A program made the translations under genes and the position numbers. 64,000 bases of DNA from Amblyornis subalaris. Taxonomy: Eukaryota > Chordata > Aves > Passeriformes > Ptilonorhynchidae. Shown here piece after piece: positions 39,801 through 51,876 of this stretch. Where the stretch lies: positions 3,608,837-3,672,836 of the forward strand of contig JACAXG010000032.1 of assembly GCA_018881555.1 (NCBI GenBank), in the 5' to 3' direction. Under the pieces are notes generated by a model. That model searched no databases and was not told the DNA's origin. It saw only the letters and a list, made by a program, of their open reading frames with translations. How positions within the stretch are numbered: the first letter of the stretch is position 1; every line of letters begins with the position of its first letter.

Positions 39801-42258
39801 CGTTGTGAGAAAGCTTTCAGGGTGAAGATAAGAGTGTACAGACCCCACAAAGAGCATCGATACCCAGAAGTGCCGTTCCTCTCACCCGGTGAAAGGTCTG
39901 GGATCTCCCAGATCTATACCATCACTTTGGTGTTTCGGCTTGCTACACCAGAATTCCACCTCGTCTGCAGGGCTGCAGTATCCCCACTCACCAAATGGAG
40001 TAAGCCATTCATAGATGACCTGCTACCTGCCATTGCACCTAATCTCCATCCAGCACTGCAGAACAAGGCTGGCTGCTGCCTTCATTCCTTCATTGTCATC
40101 TAGCCCTTGAACCTGGCTCCTCTGACTTGAAAGAATCTGAAATACAGCTAGCAAGAAGCAGGCTGTGGACCAAGCCTGACAGCACTGGTGACAGCAGAAA
40201 GCACTTACCACAGAGCATATATAGCAGGGTGATTTACACAGAAGGATAGGCAGGTTCTCACTATTCATTCTTGAATATTTACTGGGCTTGCTTCAATTAC
40301 AAGGCTTGGTGGCATGAACTTCAGATGTACAATGCTGAGTATTTTTCTAAGGTCATGGGNGGTAATTGAAAGCCAACTTTGATACATTAAAAAATTCTGC
40401 TAATAGGGAACTGCTCTGAAATNAGCCCAGCACGATGCCTTTCAGTCTTGGTAGTAATGAATATACAAGCAACTCATAAAGTCTACTCGGTGGAAACAAA
40501 ACATAATTTGGCTGGTCATTTGCTTTTGTTCGTCTTTTGTTGGGGGAATGGGAGGGGAGACAAGTCCTGTGGCAATGGCATTGAACAGCCCATCTCCGTT
40601 TTGAATCTGCTGAGATTAAATATATCCTTTCAACAACAAAGGCTGAACTCTGATCAAAGCCCCACCAGCAGCACGCCCTACAGTGGGACACACCAGATCC
40701 TAATTCCTGCAAGTGCCCAAGGGGATATGAGACTCCCATCAGTCAAGTGAGACAAGGACAGGAGAAAGGACTGTAATTTTCAGTTCAGCCCAACAAACCC
40801 TGCGGCTTCTTGGCTTGCAGTAACCTGGAATGCATCCTGCAAACAATTAGCAAGATGGCTTTCCAAGCCCATCAACACCACATGGTTCTTCTTTGATATT
40901 GTTTTGTTCTTCTTCCCTTCTGTCCCAAGAGCTTTTTCAGGAACTCCACACACACACTGCTGGGAGTGCAATTATAGGACAGTGTGTTCAGTCCAAATTC
41001 ATTCAGCATGTTTCTGGGATCCCTTGTTTTCATGCAAGGGCCTCAGTGCCTGTTCTGCCTGCACCCAGTGTGCGTGCAGTTATATGAGATGCTTGGAGAA
41101 GCAATTACCCATCATGTGTGAATAAAGGCTTGTTTTGTCAAGCAAATATATGTGTGCAAAAATGTACAGTCCTGTGTTGCAATTGTCTAAAATACCATCG
41201 TGGTATGACAGTGAGTTACAACATGCAGAGGGATAGCCTGTCTCTAAGTAATTACTTGTCTTCTGCACAGACCCTCCCAGAAGCTCCTTTCCATCTGTAC
41301 TGTGGCCATTTATGTTGGACAAACACTGATGGTAACAGACCGAATGGAAAAAGTATTTTCTGTACTTAGATAGCAGAACTTCTACTATGGCTCAATTATA
41401 GCTTTTTGCAGGATGAAAAGGGGATCTGCACCAGCCGCTCCCAGGCAGGCAGGGTTTAGCAGTGGGCAAGTGTGTCATGCCCACTCTCACCTTGCTCCTT
41501 TTCCCTGTGCTCCTCCTCCTGCACCCAGCAGGAGCAACCCTCTCCCAGCCTTCTGCGTTACCCACAGGACCATGCTGCACTCAGCAGCCCACCGAGTGTT
41601 TCTGCTGAGAAATTACCTCCCAGGCAGGCAAGTCTCTCACAGATAACGTGTCTGAAAATGCCAGGTTTGTCTGTTCTGTCCTCTGTCGATCAGGAGAGGG
41701 GGATCCTGCTGCCAGGCTGTTCTGGTTACGGTCACTGCACGGAAAAGGCACATATAAACTAGGGATAGCCCCCAGAATCACAAAACATCTCAGCAGCTCC
41801 TACTTCCCTGCTGCTGGGGGTAGTGGTGCAAGGGGCAACAGAACAGTACAAGGACTTTGGGCTGGTGATGTGCGTTGGCCACTTACTGCCCCAGAAGGAA
41901 ATACGGCTTCAAATCCAGGTTGAGCTATTGATGGCCTATGTGTTGTTGATCAAACTGTCATCTTCTCTCTGTATCTCTTCCAAGACGGAATCAGGACTCT
42001 AGGAGTCTGTACAAGTTACCATAAGTATGTGGTTTTGAGAAATTGGTAATTATCAATCTAAATGTTTCCAAGTCAAAATTCTCTTAAGTACTTTTAAATA
42101 CTTTAGGAAGATGGAACCACCCACTCTANGTCTGTAGTTTTATTCTGTATCTGTGGTCTAGAAATTAATTGAGAATTTCCTTTCCTATTTTTAGGAGTGC
42201 AATTATTTTAAGAAAGTAACTTAATATTGTTGGATTGGTGCATTTCCATGCATATTGT
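33811..42258. other. Non-coding stretch, no recognised element
   Basis: I found no recognisable repeat family, exon or RNA gene over more than 8 kb, although isolated N bases are frequent here (more than twenty). All frames are short. Confidence 0.6.
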
Positions 42259-42340
42259 ACAATCACTTCTGAAAGAGAAAACATTAAACCAAAAATACTA
42301 CAATCACTTCTGAAAGAGAAAACATTAAAACAAAAATACT
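42259..42340. repeat. 41-bp tandem duplication
   Basis: The unit at 42259-42299 is repeated at 42300-42340 with a single difference (C to A within the ACATTAAA[C/A]C part). The near identity points to a recent duplication. It lies about 60 bp before the tail of the first CR1 copy of the repeat-rich half. Confidence 0.97.
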
Positions 42341-42401
42341 ATCTCCTATCTGTCCATTAGCACTGAAAGATAACCAACCAAGCAATTAACAATATAGAAT
42401 C

Positions 42402-42829
42402 AATCATAGAATCATAGAATCATTTAGATTAGAAAAGACCTCTAAGATCACTGAGTCCAACAGTTAACTCAGCACTGACAAGTTCACCACCAAACCATGT
42501 CCCCAAGTGCCACATCTACGCATCAGTTAAATACCTCCAGGGATGGTGACTCAACCACTTCCCCGGGGCTGCCTGTTCTGGTGCTTGACAACCCTTTCAG
42601 TGAAGAAATTTTCCCTAATATCCAATCTAAACCTTCCCTGGAGCAACTTGAGGCCATGTCCTCTCATCACTTGTTACTTGGGAGAAGAGACTGAGCCACC
42701 TGGCTACAACCTCCTTTCAGGTAGTTGTAGTGAGCAATAATGTACTCCCCAAGCTTTCCTCACCCTCAGCTGCTCCTCGTCAGACTTGTGCTCCAAACCC
42801 TTCACCAGCTTCCTTGACCTCGTCTAGGA
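42402..42829 (-). mobile_element. CR1 LINE 3' fragment
   Basis: This is a 5'-truncated CR1 retrotransposon lying on the minus strand. In plus orientation it begins with the reverse complement of the octamer tail (ATCATAGAATCATAGAAT). It runs through the 3' untranslated region ('aaccatgtccccaagtgcca') into the C-terminal end of the reverse transcriptase ORF (around 'ttctcttatcac'- and 'gacttgtgctccaaaccc'-like blocks). CR1 elements integrate by target-primed reverse transcription, giving intact 3' ends and variable 5' truncation, as seen here. The frame is broken and it cannot encode a protein. It shares its subfamily text with the copies at 51690 and 55600. Confidence 0.93.
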
Positions 42830-43361
42830 ATGCAAATCATTTAAACATTCCTTACTCAGCAACTGGACTTAGCTGCTCTGTTAAATTCCACTGAAATTCA
42901 TAATATATAAAAAACTACGTGCTTTACCAAACAGGGATGTAGCTACCTGCAGAGCCATGCCACACTGCAGGGAGGAGTGTGCACAGGCATGGATATGATC
43001 TTTTATTTTCTGTGATCCCGTGTTTATCTCTAGGTCTCTGTATTCCCTTTGTGCCTGACAGCTGCCTGATAAATTGCATGGCCGCTGCAAAAAGAGATAA
43101 ACCCTGCTGCAGCAGTTAACTGATAACATCAGTGTTCAATTTAAGGCAAATGCTAAATCACGGAAATCAACAGTTCATGCAGAGATCAGAGATTACTGGG
43201 TTTCAGAAGCTAAGAAGCATTGTGACTTTGCCGTGGAATACAGGAANTCATAGTTCAACTTTTCATACAAGCATAATAGTGAGAAAGATGTGGATTTGGC
43301 AAAGCAATTCTGGGGATTTGGGGGCCAAAGGAAAAACTCTTTCCACTTCTTCAAAACGTTG

Positions 43362-43411
43362 TTTATTATTATTATTATTAATAATAATAATAATAGCAAT
43401 AATAATAATAT
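43362..43411. repeat. ATT/AAT palindromic microsatellite
   Basis: A run of TTA units switches at its centre to ATA units, so the 43363-43395 part is self-complementary and can fold on itself. Such inverted trinucleotide runs arise by slippage with template switching. Confidence 0.93.
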
Positions 43412-45695
43412 TTCANATATTTTCTCCACAAATAGCTCTTTCCTGTAGCCCTTTTAAAGTTGGGGGGGTTTTTGTATTCAATAAAGACAATCTCAGATTG
43501 GTGGCACACATCAAACAGCATATTTGTGGTCTCTGACTGTGTNAGAGTCATTCTCAGGTTTGTATTTCCTGTGAATCATGATTATGAGCTAAAAAAACGA
43601 TTTTATGTGTATGATTTGTAATCATTGGTTAAAAGTCAGTAAGCAATTCCACAATTAACTCATTCTGCCAAATAATCTTATAAAGGAAATATAAGTGGCT
43701 GTAATTCAGTCAAGCAAATCCAAGGCGGTATCCNAGCAGAATCCTTGCTGTATTTTTTCTAAACTAACAGCCTCATTTGGGTATATATTTTTGGTTTTCA
43801 ATGCAAAAATTGCCAGTAATACCATGAAGGGATGAGATCAGTTACCTTTTCAACTAGGGAAAGCCTAGATAACAGCCTAACTGTTCATATTTTCTTACAG
43901 TTTGCTTGTCCGTTGGCTGTTGACAGCATAAACTGTAGTGACAGGCAGAAATCTTAGCCCCCCCCAGATCTCAAAGAAATTTCGTTCTGTTTCAAGAAAA
44001 AACAGGATTTCAGCTCCATTGATTCTTCTGGATTCATACTGCCTAATTGTCTTGAAAAAATGAAAGTTTCATATCACGACTCCTAGTGCAAATCAATAAG
44101 GGAAATGGTTTTGGTGAATGTTAGTCCTACAGAATTATCTGTCATCCAAAGTGTCTTTTTCTCTTTCATTTCAGCAGAAAGTTTCTGTATTTTCTCTCAT
44201 ACTCCTTGACTTTATGGAGATCTTGGTTGTTTCCCAAGATTTCTAAGCATTAATGTTTCCAGTTCTAAAAGATACCAGCTGCTTTATGTTTTTTCTATCC
44301 AATCCTTCACACCATNATCAGTCTAGATACTTGGCTTTACGAGGTCTAGCTGTATCTGATAGTCATATAAATGCAAAGAAGGGCATAATTCTGAAAAGTT
44401 CACCCTCACACAAAAGCAATTTTCTTTAAAAAAGATAAAGTCGTGGAGAGATTAATATCAAGATATTGCCAAACTTAGTTCCTAAATGTGTAACTGTCAG
44501 CATCAGGGACAAGTATCACACAGATCCAAGGATGCATCCCACTTCAGCTGGGATCATGTTCAACAGGCCCAAACACCCAAGNGCCCGAGTCTGCTGTTCC
44601 CTGTGGCTTAGGGATCCTTGAGGCCTGGAACTAAGCAATCAGGAAGGTCTAGACACTGACTTGAAGGTCGTCTCCACCTTGCCCAAACCATGCAGTCTGT
44701 GGCTGCAGTAGAAAAAGGTCTTCATCACTCTGTATTCTGCCTAATCATTGCCTAGCAATTGATTTTACTCCAGTCCTGAATCATTTCTGTGCCCCAGTGT
44801 GTGTTCACAAAGAGGAGAAGCAGCTTGGGAGGGTTTGCTCTCCTCCCGTTCAGTGCCCTTCCCCTGTGCACTCACNGGGAATGGGAGGAGTGCAGATTTG
44901 GGGTGAATCCTTCTTCAGGCTGACTATTGGAGGGACAAAGGGACAAGTAAAGGAACCATTTACCCAGATGAAGAATGAGTGCACTTACCAAGTGCTNTTG
45001 AACTGCTCTTGATCCTTAAAATCCTATGGGAACAGGACCCTGAATGGGCAGAAAAGCTGTGGCTCCTGCCTAGGAACTTAGGCAGTAGGACAGGCTGTCA
45101 GGTGGCAGTGAAATCTGTAATGCTCAGGAGCACCATTGCTTTCCTAGGAGCTGTATTTCTTCAGCTAGTGATGCATCCTCACCTGGTGCTCTCCAAGGTC
45201 TGGAGGGTGAGCTTCAAATCCATGAAGACCATTCCAGAGCACAGTAAAATTAATCAACTCTGTTTTCAACAGAGNTCTCAATATTACGCAAAACTCATAG
45301 TTTGCTAAGTGAAACCAGAGGGCTGTTCTTTTCCTCCAGCAAGCATTCCCCTTGCAAAATCCATAACTATTCCATTTAAGTGTTCACAGTTTGCTGAGGG
45401 AAAGAACTCTTGGGGNTTTTTTTCTTAGTACGTGGCAACCAAAACCAAATAATGTTTTTTCCTGAGAGCTAGACAATGTACAACATCTCTCCAAAGTANT
45501 AAATAGCTGCTCAGCCTCTGACTAAAACCAGCTCAGAAAAATGCATCCAGTTCTCTAAAGCAATCACTGACAAATGTCCACGAACCCAGTCCTGGAGGCA
45601 ACAGACAGATCTCAGCTCAGGCAGTGACTTAGGTCTTCAGTCAAATGCTACTTGAGAAATGGGGCTGAAAGAAGAAAAGAAGGACAAATCCTGAA
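43412..45695. other. Non-coding stretch, no recognised element
   Basis: No repeat family or exon is recognised. Isolated N bases are frequent. Confidence 0.6.
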
Positions 45696-45750
45696 GGATG
45701 GATGGATGGATGGATGGATGGATGGATGGATGGATGGATGGATGGATGGA
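45696..45750. repeat. Perfect GGAT microsatellite
   Basis: Nearly 14 uninterrupted GGAT units (55 bp). The absence of interruptions suggests it is young and length-variable between individuals. It reads as a Trp-Met-Asp-Gly repeat in one frame, which is not a gene. Confidence 0.98.
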
Positions 45751-47253
45751 CTGAGAGGCCTCTTTCTTTGCTTTCATCAGCATCCCTGTAAGCCAGCTTC
45801 CATATCAGTTTATATGAGCACAGACTCCTCCGGGGATGTGGAGTTTCACTGCTGCTGCTGCTGTGGTTGTCATTTTATAAGTTTGTGATGAGAAGTGAGA
45901 AACTAGATTGTTACCATCAAGGTCTCTTGGTTTTAGACTCAAATTGAAATATATCTGGTAATTTCCTAGGCTTTGGTAGCATTGGAGAAAAAAAACAGCT
46001 TTTTATGTGAGTAGTGACTGGGGCAGCCTGACAAACCAGTGCCCTACCAGAAGCATTTGCAAGATTTCCTTNCCTTTAACTGTAGACCAGACTCAAGCCC
46101 AACAGGAGAGTTGCAGCAGGTTTCTGCAGGCTCAGATGCATTTTTTTCTCAGTGCAAGGATCCAGCATGACACCTCATTTACATTANTTTTTCAGAGAGA
46201 AGATTGTTTTAATTTATTGGGCAGTTTGCTAGTCAAGTTAATATCCTTTGCATTATTAGAAGGACATGGAGACAGCAAGACTTTTTGTACTTTAACCNCA
46301 CAGTAGACTCTTGCAAGACCGCTGGCAACAGCAGCCAATTATGCCATACACATTATGGCATATGTAATTCCCTTCCTCCAAGAAAACAACCATGTGGTTA
46401 GATGCCAACTCTTTGCCTGAGCATGCACAGTGGAGAGTTTAGCCTCCGTTTAGAGCTTGTGATAGGCAGGGGATAAGGTCCTGCTGATTATATCCTTGAC
46501 GTCTGCCCTGGCTCTGAAGNTAAGATTTGATGTGGACTTGCTGAGTGATCCAGGTGAGCTTTGCAGTTAGCAATATGCTGGCTAATGATTTCTGCCTTGC
46601 AGGGCTTTTAGTCCAGTCAGAAAGCAAGTGAGTGGTGGAAACTATAACAGAAGATCAAACTTTTTTGTTCCAAANAACTATCCTTCTTTTATGGCTGTGT
46701 ATCAAGTGCTCCAGCTCTTGCCTTTCACTGCACCCTTCCACAGTGTCTAAGATAATACCTCATTAAACATTGAAGCCTCTAAAACAGGAGATTCAAGTGC
46801 CATCCAGCTAGGCAACATCATCACATCAGATCAAATTTGACCCACTATTATGACTATTACAGGAAGCCTGTTATTTATTTCTCTTGCATCCTAGAAGCAG
46901 AGTCTGAACAACTGATTAAGTCTCTGTAATTTACATAACCAGGACCTGTATGCAAAATTTTATCCTGCTATTTGTACCACTCAGTGCCAGCCTGAAAATT
47001 TCAACTCCCAAACTCAGCAGGTGTCAGCAGCTGCAATCCAGGCTGGCACTTGAACACAGATTATGGCACCAAGTNGGCGAATAGCATGAACTCTCTGTTT
47101 AATCCCTTCTGTTATATCCACCTCTTTGAAAACCATCTTCTACCTACACAGCAGGGGCAATTTTCCAAGTGGGTATCAAGGTCTTGGCTGTTTCACTGTT
47201 ATTGCTATGAAGGTGCCACCTACCAAAGATGTGGCTGCTCTAGGGTTTGAATC
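45751..47253. other. Non-coding stretch, no recognised element
   Basis: I see a CTG/CTGCTG-rich snippet near 45850 but no repeat family, exon or RNA gene. Confidence 0.6.
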
Positions 47254-47400
47254 AATCATAGAATCATAGAATGGCTTGAGTTGGAAGAGATCTGAAAGAT
47301 CATCTTATTCTGACCCACTGCCATGGGCAGGGATGCCTCCCACTAGACCAGGTTGCTCAAAGCCACATCCAATCTGGCCTTGAACACTTCCAGGGATGGC
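47254..47400 (-). mobile_element. Short CR1 3' fragment
   Basis: The stretch starts with the reversed octamer tail (ATCATAGAATCATAGAATGG). It continues with the highly characteristic CR1 3' untranslated region: a 'gttggaagagatctgaaaga' block, 'ccatgggcagggatgcctcc' and 'cactagaccaggttgctcaa'. It ends at about 'cttccagggatgg'. The element is 5' truncated after about 150 bp, which is typical. It belongs to a different tail type from the copy at 42402 and resembles that at 52754. Confidence 0.95.
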
Positions 47401-49550
47401 TGAGCTTGCAGCAAGCAACAAAGCCCTGGCTTGAACAACCCCTCGATGATCTCCTCTCCTCACAGAAGGAGGCTATTTGGTGCAGGTTCTCCACCATGCT
47501 CAGGAGAATCAGTGAGAAGAGGAAGCTCTGAGTTACAACTCGCAGTGACACAGCTCAAGGCAGCTGACTCCGGGCCAAAGCAGAGCTGCCCAGGCCCATT
47601 GTGTGTCCTGCACGGTGCCAGCAGCCATCACCCCTGGAGAGGATTGAGCAGCAGGAGCGAAAGTGATGCTGGGGACCAACACAGACCAAGTATCGACAGG
47701 AAATGTTCCAGTGACAGCAGATACAGCAGAAGTGACCATCCTCCTGCTGACCCCCGATGGGGTGGGTTTGGACAGCAGCTCACCCAAACTGAGATTCTCC
47801 TGCCTTGACCTCACAGCCCCTCTGTTACTCAATACAGAAGTTGGCTGCAGGTTTTGCTTCTCCACCCTGCCCCAGTCCCTCATGCTCACATGGGCCTCAG
47901 GCAAGGTTTTAGCTCTCTGCTTTGCCTGCACCCTTATTCCATCTTCTGAAGCACACGAACCATGTCAGTGGAACAGGGAGTGCCTGCAAGATAAGAGATA
48001 TGGCTGCAGGTCTCATCATGTTCTTTGCTTGTCATAAACAAAGTGGGATACCCCAGGTACATTTAATGTCCTTATTGCTGTGTTCTCTTAGGTATGAGTA
48101 ACTCAGTGTTCCTGGAAGAACAGGGAAACTGTTGCAGAAGGTCATTTGTTTTATCTTGTTTCAGATGCTTGAGGACTTGTTTTGTTTTTCCTGTCCTCTT
48201 TATGAGATTGCAAAATCCTGGTAATGTGAAATTCACTAATGAAAGTGCCACTGGCACACAATTTACTCAGACATCTGCTGCTTCAGAGTTTGGAGATTAA
48301 CTCTGACTAACCAGCACACGCAACTCGGTCCTTCTCAAATATAGTGTATCCTCATTAATGAGGATGAAAATCATGAAAATCATGAAAACCATACTCTAAA
48401 TCATGAGGATTAAAATCATGAAAATCATATGCTAAATAAAACTATTAGAACTATAGAATTACTATAGAATTAACAATTCTATTTTTTTAAGATACTTTTG
48501 GTTATNTGAGTTTTGCCATTTCTTTTTCGAGGCTTCTGAGTTTGCTCATGCCATTTATGAAGATGATATACAAAGATTTCAAAAGATAGGACAAAAATAT
48601 TAAACTGAGAAAGAGAGAGCAAGTGTTCTATTAAAGAAAATTAGTGAGAATTAAGCTCTTTGATCAGCCTTAAGTTATCTTTTTGCAATATCTGGAAAAG
48701 CACAGCTTGTTTTTTTTTTCCTTAGAACAACTGAACGACGGCTCCCAACTCATTACTTGTCTACAGAAATTTGGACTTTAAGCAAAACACTAAACACATG
48801 GGACAGATAATAGAAACAAGTGATAAAAATGGAACTTGAACTGCTGCCTTATCCCACAATATAGAACTATGTTTAGACTGACCTCATCTTCAAAATCTGC
48901 CTGGCTGTAAGCCTCTGAACCTCACAGCCAGGTTCNGCTGGGGCAAGCAATGGGGCTCGTCACTTTACTACTATATTCTGCCNTTTCTAAATGTGTGACA
49001 GCACATAAATGGAGACATTTCCTTAGCAGCTTGGAAGTACTTCGAGTGCTGCCTGGTTGCCATGGCAAGCCGGCATGTTTAGGTAGCAGGCAGGAAACAG
49101 GGACCTGCTTGGCCAACAGGGGATTTTGTAACTTCAGACCTCAGATATGATCAAGCTCGCTGAGACTTTGCATCCAACTGCTTCCTTTTGGTAGCTTCAT
49201 TTTAGACAGAAGAATCAAGAGTAAATTAATCACTGTTTCCAGGCCAGGAGATCAGAACAGAGGTTTGAACATCAAGAGATGTCAGTATTAGTGGTAAAAT
49301 GTCATGTCTTGCTTCCCTGTTTCCCTTACACCCACCCCATACATCACAGCCTCCTTGGTTACATCAGTGAAACCGAGGCTGCACTGTAACAAAATCACTG
49401 GAATAATCTGGGTTCAGCTCTTTTGGAAGGCTGTTTGGATACAAGAGGGAGAACCAATACTGGCATCTAAAAACCGGACTGGAACAGGGAGCCCAAAACA
49501 GGACATCGTACTCCAGATATAGTCTCTCAAGTGATGAATAGAGAAAAAGT
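47401..49550. other. Non-coding stretch
   Basis: Apart from the short tandem repeat listed at 48358 I recognise nothing. Overlapping frames on both strands around 47431-48037 look like chance: they are mutually incompatible and have no family resemblance. Confidence 0.55.
48358..48475. repeat. Degenerate AT-rich tandem repeat
   Basis: ATGAGGATGAAAATCATGAA at 48358 recurs about 45 bp later as ATGAGGATTAAAATCATGAA, with ATGAAAATC sub-repeats inside. A second small tandem (CTATAGAATTA twice) follows at about 48450-48472. Confidence 0.8.
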
Positions 49551-49700
49551 TCACAGGGTAATTCAGGTTGGAAAGGACTTGGGGAGGCCTAGTCCAGCCA
49601 CCTGCTCAAGGCTGGGTCAGTAACCACCTCTCTGGACTTTCTAAAACAGTTCAGGATGCAGTCAGCTGCCTTCACTGCAAGGGTACACTGCTGACTCATG
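49551..49700 (-). mobile_element. CR1 3' fragment, decayed
   Basis: The blocks 'gtaattcaggttggaaagga', 'ggaggcctagtccagccacc' and 'tgctcaaggctgggtcag' match the reversed 3' untranslated region of an older CR1 type. The octamer tail is eroded. After 'gggtcagtaaccacc' the text jumps, suggesting an internal deletion, and the distal boundary is uncertain. The fragment at 58060-58130 belongs to a similar tail type in the opposite orientation. Confidence 0.75.
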
Positions 49701-49971
49701 CTCATCTCACCCCCATAGACGTTTCTGAGCTAGGCAACCTTTGAAGATAACGACAGAAATGGGTGTCTGACCCATTTCAGACATCTGCTTCAGCAGGAGA
49801 TGAATCACACTCCAGCAATGCCTGGTTCTCTCCACTGACTACAAAGGGAGACCACGGTGATTAGCTCTGATATAAACATCCATACCAGTGGTATTTTCTT
49901 TCAGCCAGATTAATCTTGCCTCGTAAGTTTTGCTGCATCCTCAGAGTTTGCTGGAAGATGTCACACATTTG

Positions 49972-49973
<2 letters not shown>

Positions 49974-50023
<50 letters not shown>
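49974..50023. repeat. Perfect TG microsatellite, 25 units
   Basis: Fifty bases of uninterrupted TG. It lies about 90 bp upstream of the first copy of the duplicated segment. Pure alternating TG/CA runs can adopt Z-DNA and are usually polymorphic. Confidence 0.98.
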
Positions 50024-50024
<1 letters not shown>

Positions 50025-50113
50025 CAAGTGCTTGCAGGGTTCCTTTGAATGTGAAGAGAGTACAATTAATAAGGATATATATATGCAACAATGCACCAAA
50101 CTCGAGGTACTTG

Positions 50114-50380
50114 AAAGAGCTGATTCACATTTCAATGGCACATATTCTAGCAAATATCAACCCTAGTGGTTTCTGAGTGTTAGCTTGCTTTTAAACATAT
50201 GNCAGAGATTTTATTTTTAATACTAAGTACCATGAAGATATCTTTCTTTTTCTCTTTCTTCTTCTACTTTAGTAATATCAATTTGATTTTCTAAGGCAAA
50301 ATACAAAATTCTGCTTTGAAGCAGTCAAGAGTATCAAATTCTGCATGCAACCNGCACTGAGATCATCCTTAATTCTGTTT
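50114..50380 (+). repeat. Copy 1 of a ~260-bp direct duplication
   Basis: This segment matches 54010-54264 in the same orientation over its whole length. Shared blocks include 'atcaaccctagtggtttctg', 'caatttgattttctaa', 'aattctgctttgaagcagtc' and 'gcactgagatcatcctta'. By eye roughly four of five positions agree, with a few small indels, so the copies separated long ago. No coding frame is kept, and I do not recognise the segment as a known repeat family. It is either a local segmental duplication or two insertions of a dispersed repeat I cannot name. Confidence 0.9.
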
Positions 50381-51689
50381 TTTCTCTATAAGAGTTTTGA
50401 AAAGGAGCATGTAGTCAGCAAATCTGACTGATTTTAGCTCCTGGTGAAAGGTCAGATAAAGTTCAACTCCTTTATAACAGATGAACAATTCAGGAGGTCT
50501 TTAATCGTTTGTCCTGTAGACTAGCACGGTCATCATCTTTCAGTGAACACAACAGTTAAAATTTACATTAAACCTCCCCTTTTTGAGCAACTGCTCTCCT
50601 TTTGACCTCTCTGTAACCCTGAGTATTATGGCCTGCTGTCCAATCTGAATCACAGATGAGTGTTGCACTTTTCAGATGCATGTTAAATAATCTGCCANTT
50701 TCTTCTGACTGAAGACAGACACACAGTCTTTGCAGAAAAATCCAGTCAGATAAGGGAGAAAGCATCACATCCCATTCCCAGAAACCAGCCTGGACAAGCA
50801 AAGTGCATATTCGTTTCATAAGTATGTTTTGAAATGTTGGGAAATCATTGATCTTAATCTTAAGAGCTGACTTTAGCCTCCTTTCACGTACTTTGCAGCA
50901 GCTTCCTCAGAAGTCCACCGCAAACCTTCCCAGTCATGACGATCTCACAGCATCTCCAAGCAACTGACCATGTACATACAAAATAGAGAAGGGAATTGTT
51001 CATGCTGGTCAGAGCAGATAGGTAAAAACAGAGAGAAGACAGGACTCTTCTAAAGTCACTTTGAATAATGAGATTTATCAGCCTCTGCAATTATTACTCC
51101 ATGAAAATTGTGGATATCCAGCTGCTTGACTCCTATTGTGCTTAGACTCCTGTGTCAGCAGAGGATGGTCTAAACATTTAATCCAATGCAAGGCAGGTTT
51201 CAAACCACTTGCCTGGGTCTTAGCATAGCATTGCCAAGCATTCCTTCAATGATGAAGTTTTCTAAAGCAATAATTCTCAGCCGGGTCCCTGGAGAAAATC
51301 TAGGGGGTCCTTGGAGCAACTGCTTTCATAATGGAGAAGGAAGCACAACAAAAGAGGAGTCTGGCCCATCATGCTAGGAGGTTTCTGAAGTGGAAACTGG
51401 TGTTCCCCAGTTGGTTCCATCTCTTTATTTATTCCTTTCTGCGTTCTTATGTTCCTCAAGTTCAGAAGCTGGCAGAAAGCTCCTCTCTTAGCTTCCTGTT
51501 TCTCTGCCAATTTAACCNTTGGCATTGCACGTAACTCTAACCACCCTGGAATTTATACAAGCCCTGAGAGGACAAAGATCCCTGATCCAGGAGAGAGATG
51601 CCTGCGCTCAGAAACACCGTGAGATGTGTCCCAACAGCAGCGCAAACCCTGCTCTGTCCGGGACAGGAAACAGGCATTACAGACAAACA
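50381..51689. other. Non-coding stretch, no recognised element
   Basis: No exon, RNA gene or repeat family is recognised. Confidence 0.6.
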
Positions 51690-51876
51690 ATGATAGGGAG
51701 GTTTAGATTGGGTGTTACGAAAAATTTCTTCACTGAAATGGTATCAAGCATTGGAACAGGCCCTGCCTNGGGGAGTGGTAGAATCNCTGTCNCTGGAAGT
51801 GTTCAAGAAGTGTGTGGATGTGGTGCTTAGGGACATGGTTTAGAGGTGGACCTGGCAGTGTTATATTAATGGTTCA
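51690..51876 (+). mobile_element. CR1 fragment lacking its 3' tail
   Basis: The plus strand shows 'aaaaatttcttcactgaaat', 'ggaagtgttcaagaagtgtg', 'gatgtggtgcttagggacat' and 'ggtttagaggtggacctggc'. This is the 3' ORF end and untranslated region of the CR1 type also present at 42402 and 55600. It is broken off right after 'ttaatggttcatcagatta'. The expected closing block and octamer tail are missing. Loss of the 3' end is unusual for a CR1 copy, because insertion starts from the 3' end, so a later deletion is likely. Several N bases interrupt it. Confidence 0.9.

Noticed and set aside
45652..45888. Protein with a Trp-Met-Asp-Gly repeat
   Set aside because: It is a translation of the GGAT microsatellite with no supporting context.
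48358..48437. CRISPR-like array
   Set aside because: Two degenerate AT-rich repeats without regular unique spacers in a vertebrate context; an ordinary tandem repeat.
49916..50176. Cys-Val repeat protein
   Set aside because: A by-product of the TG microsatellite.
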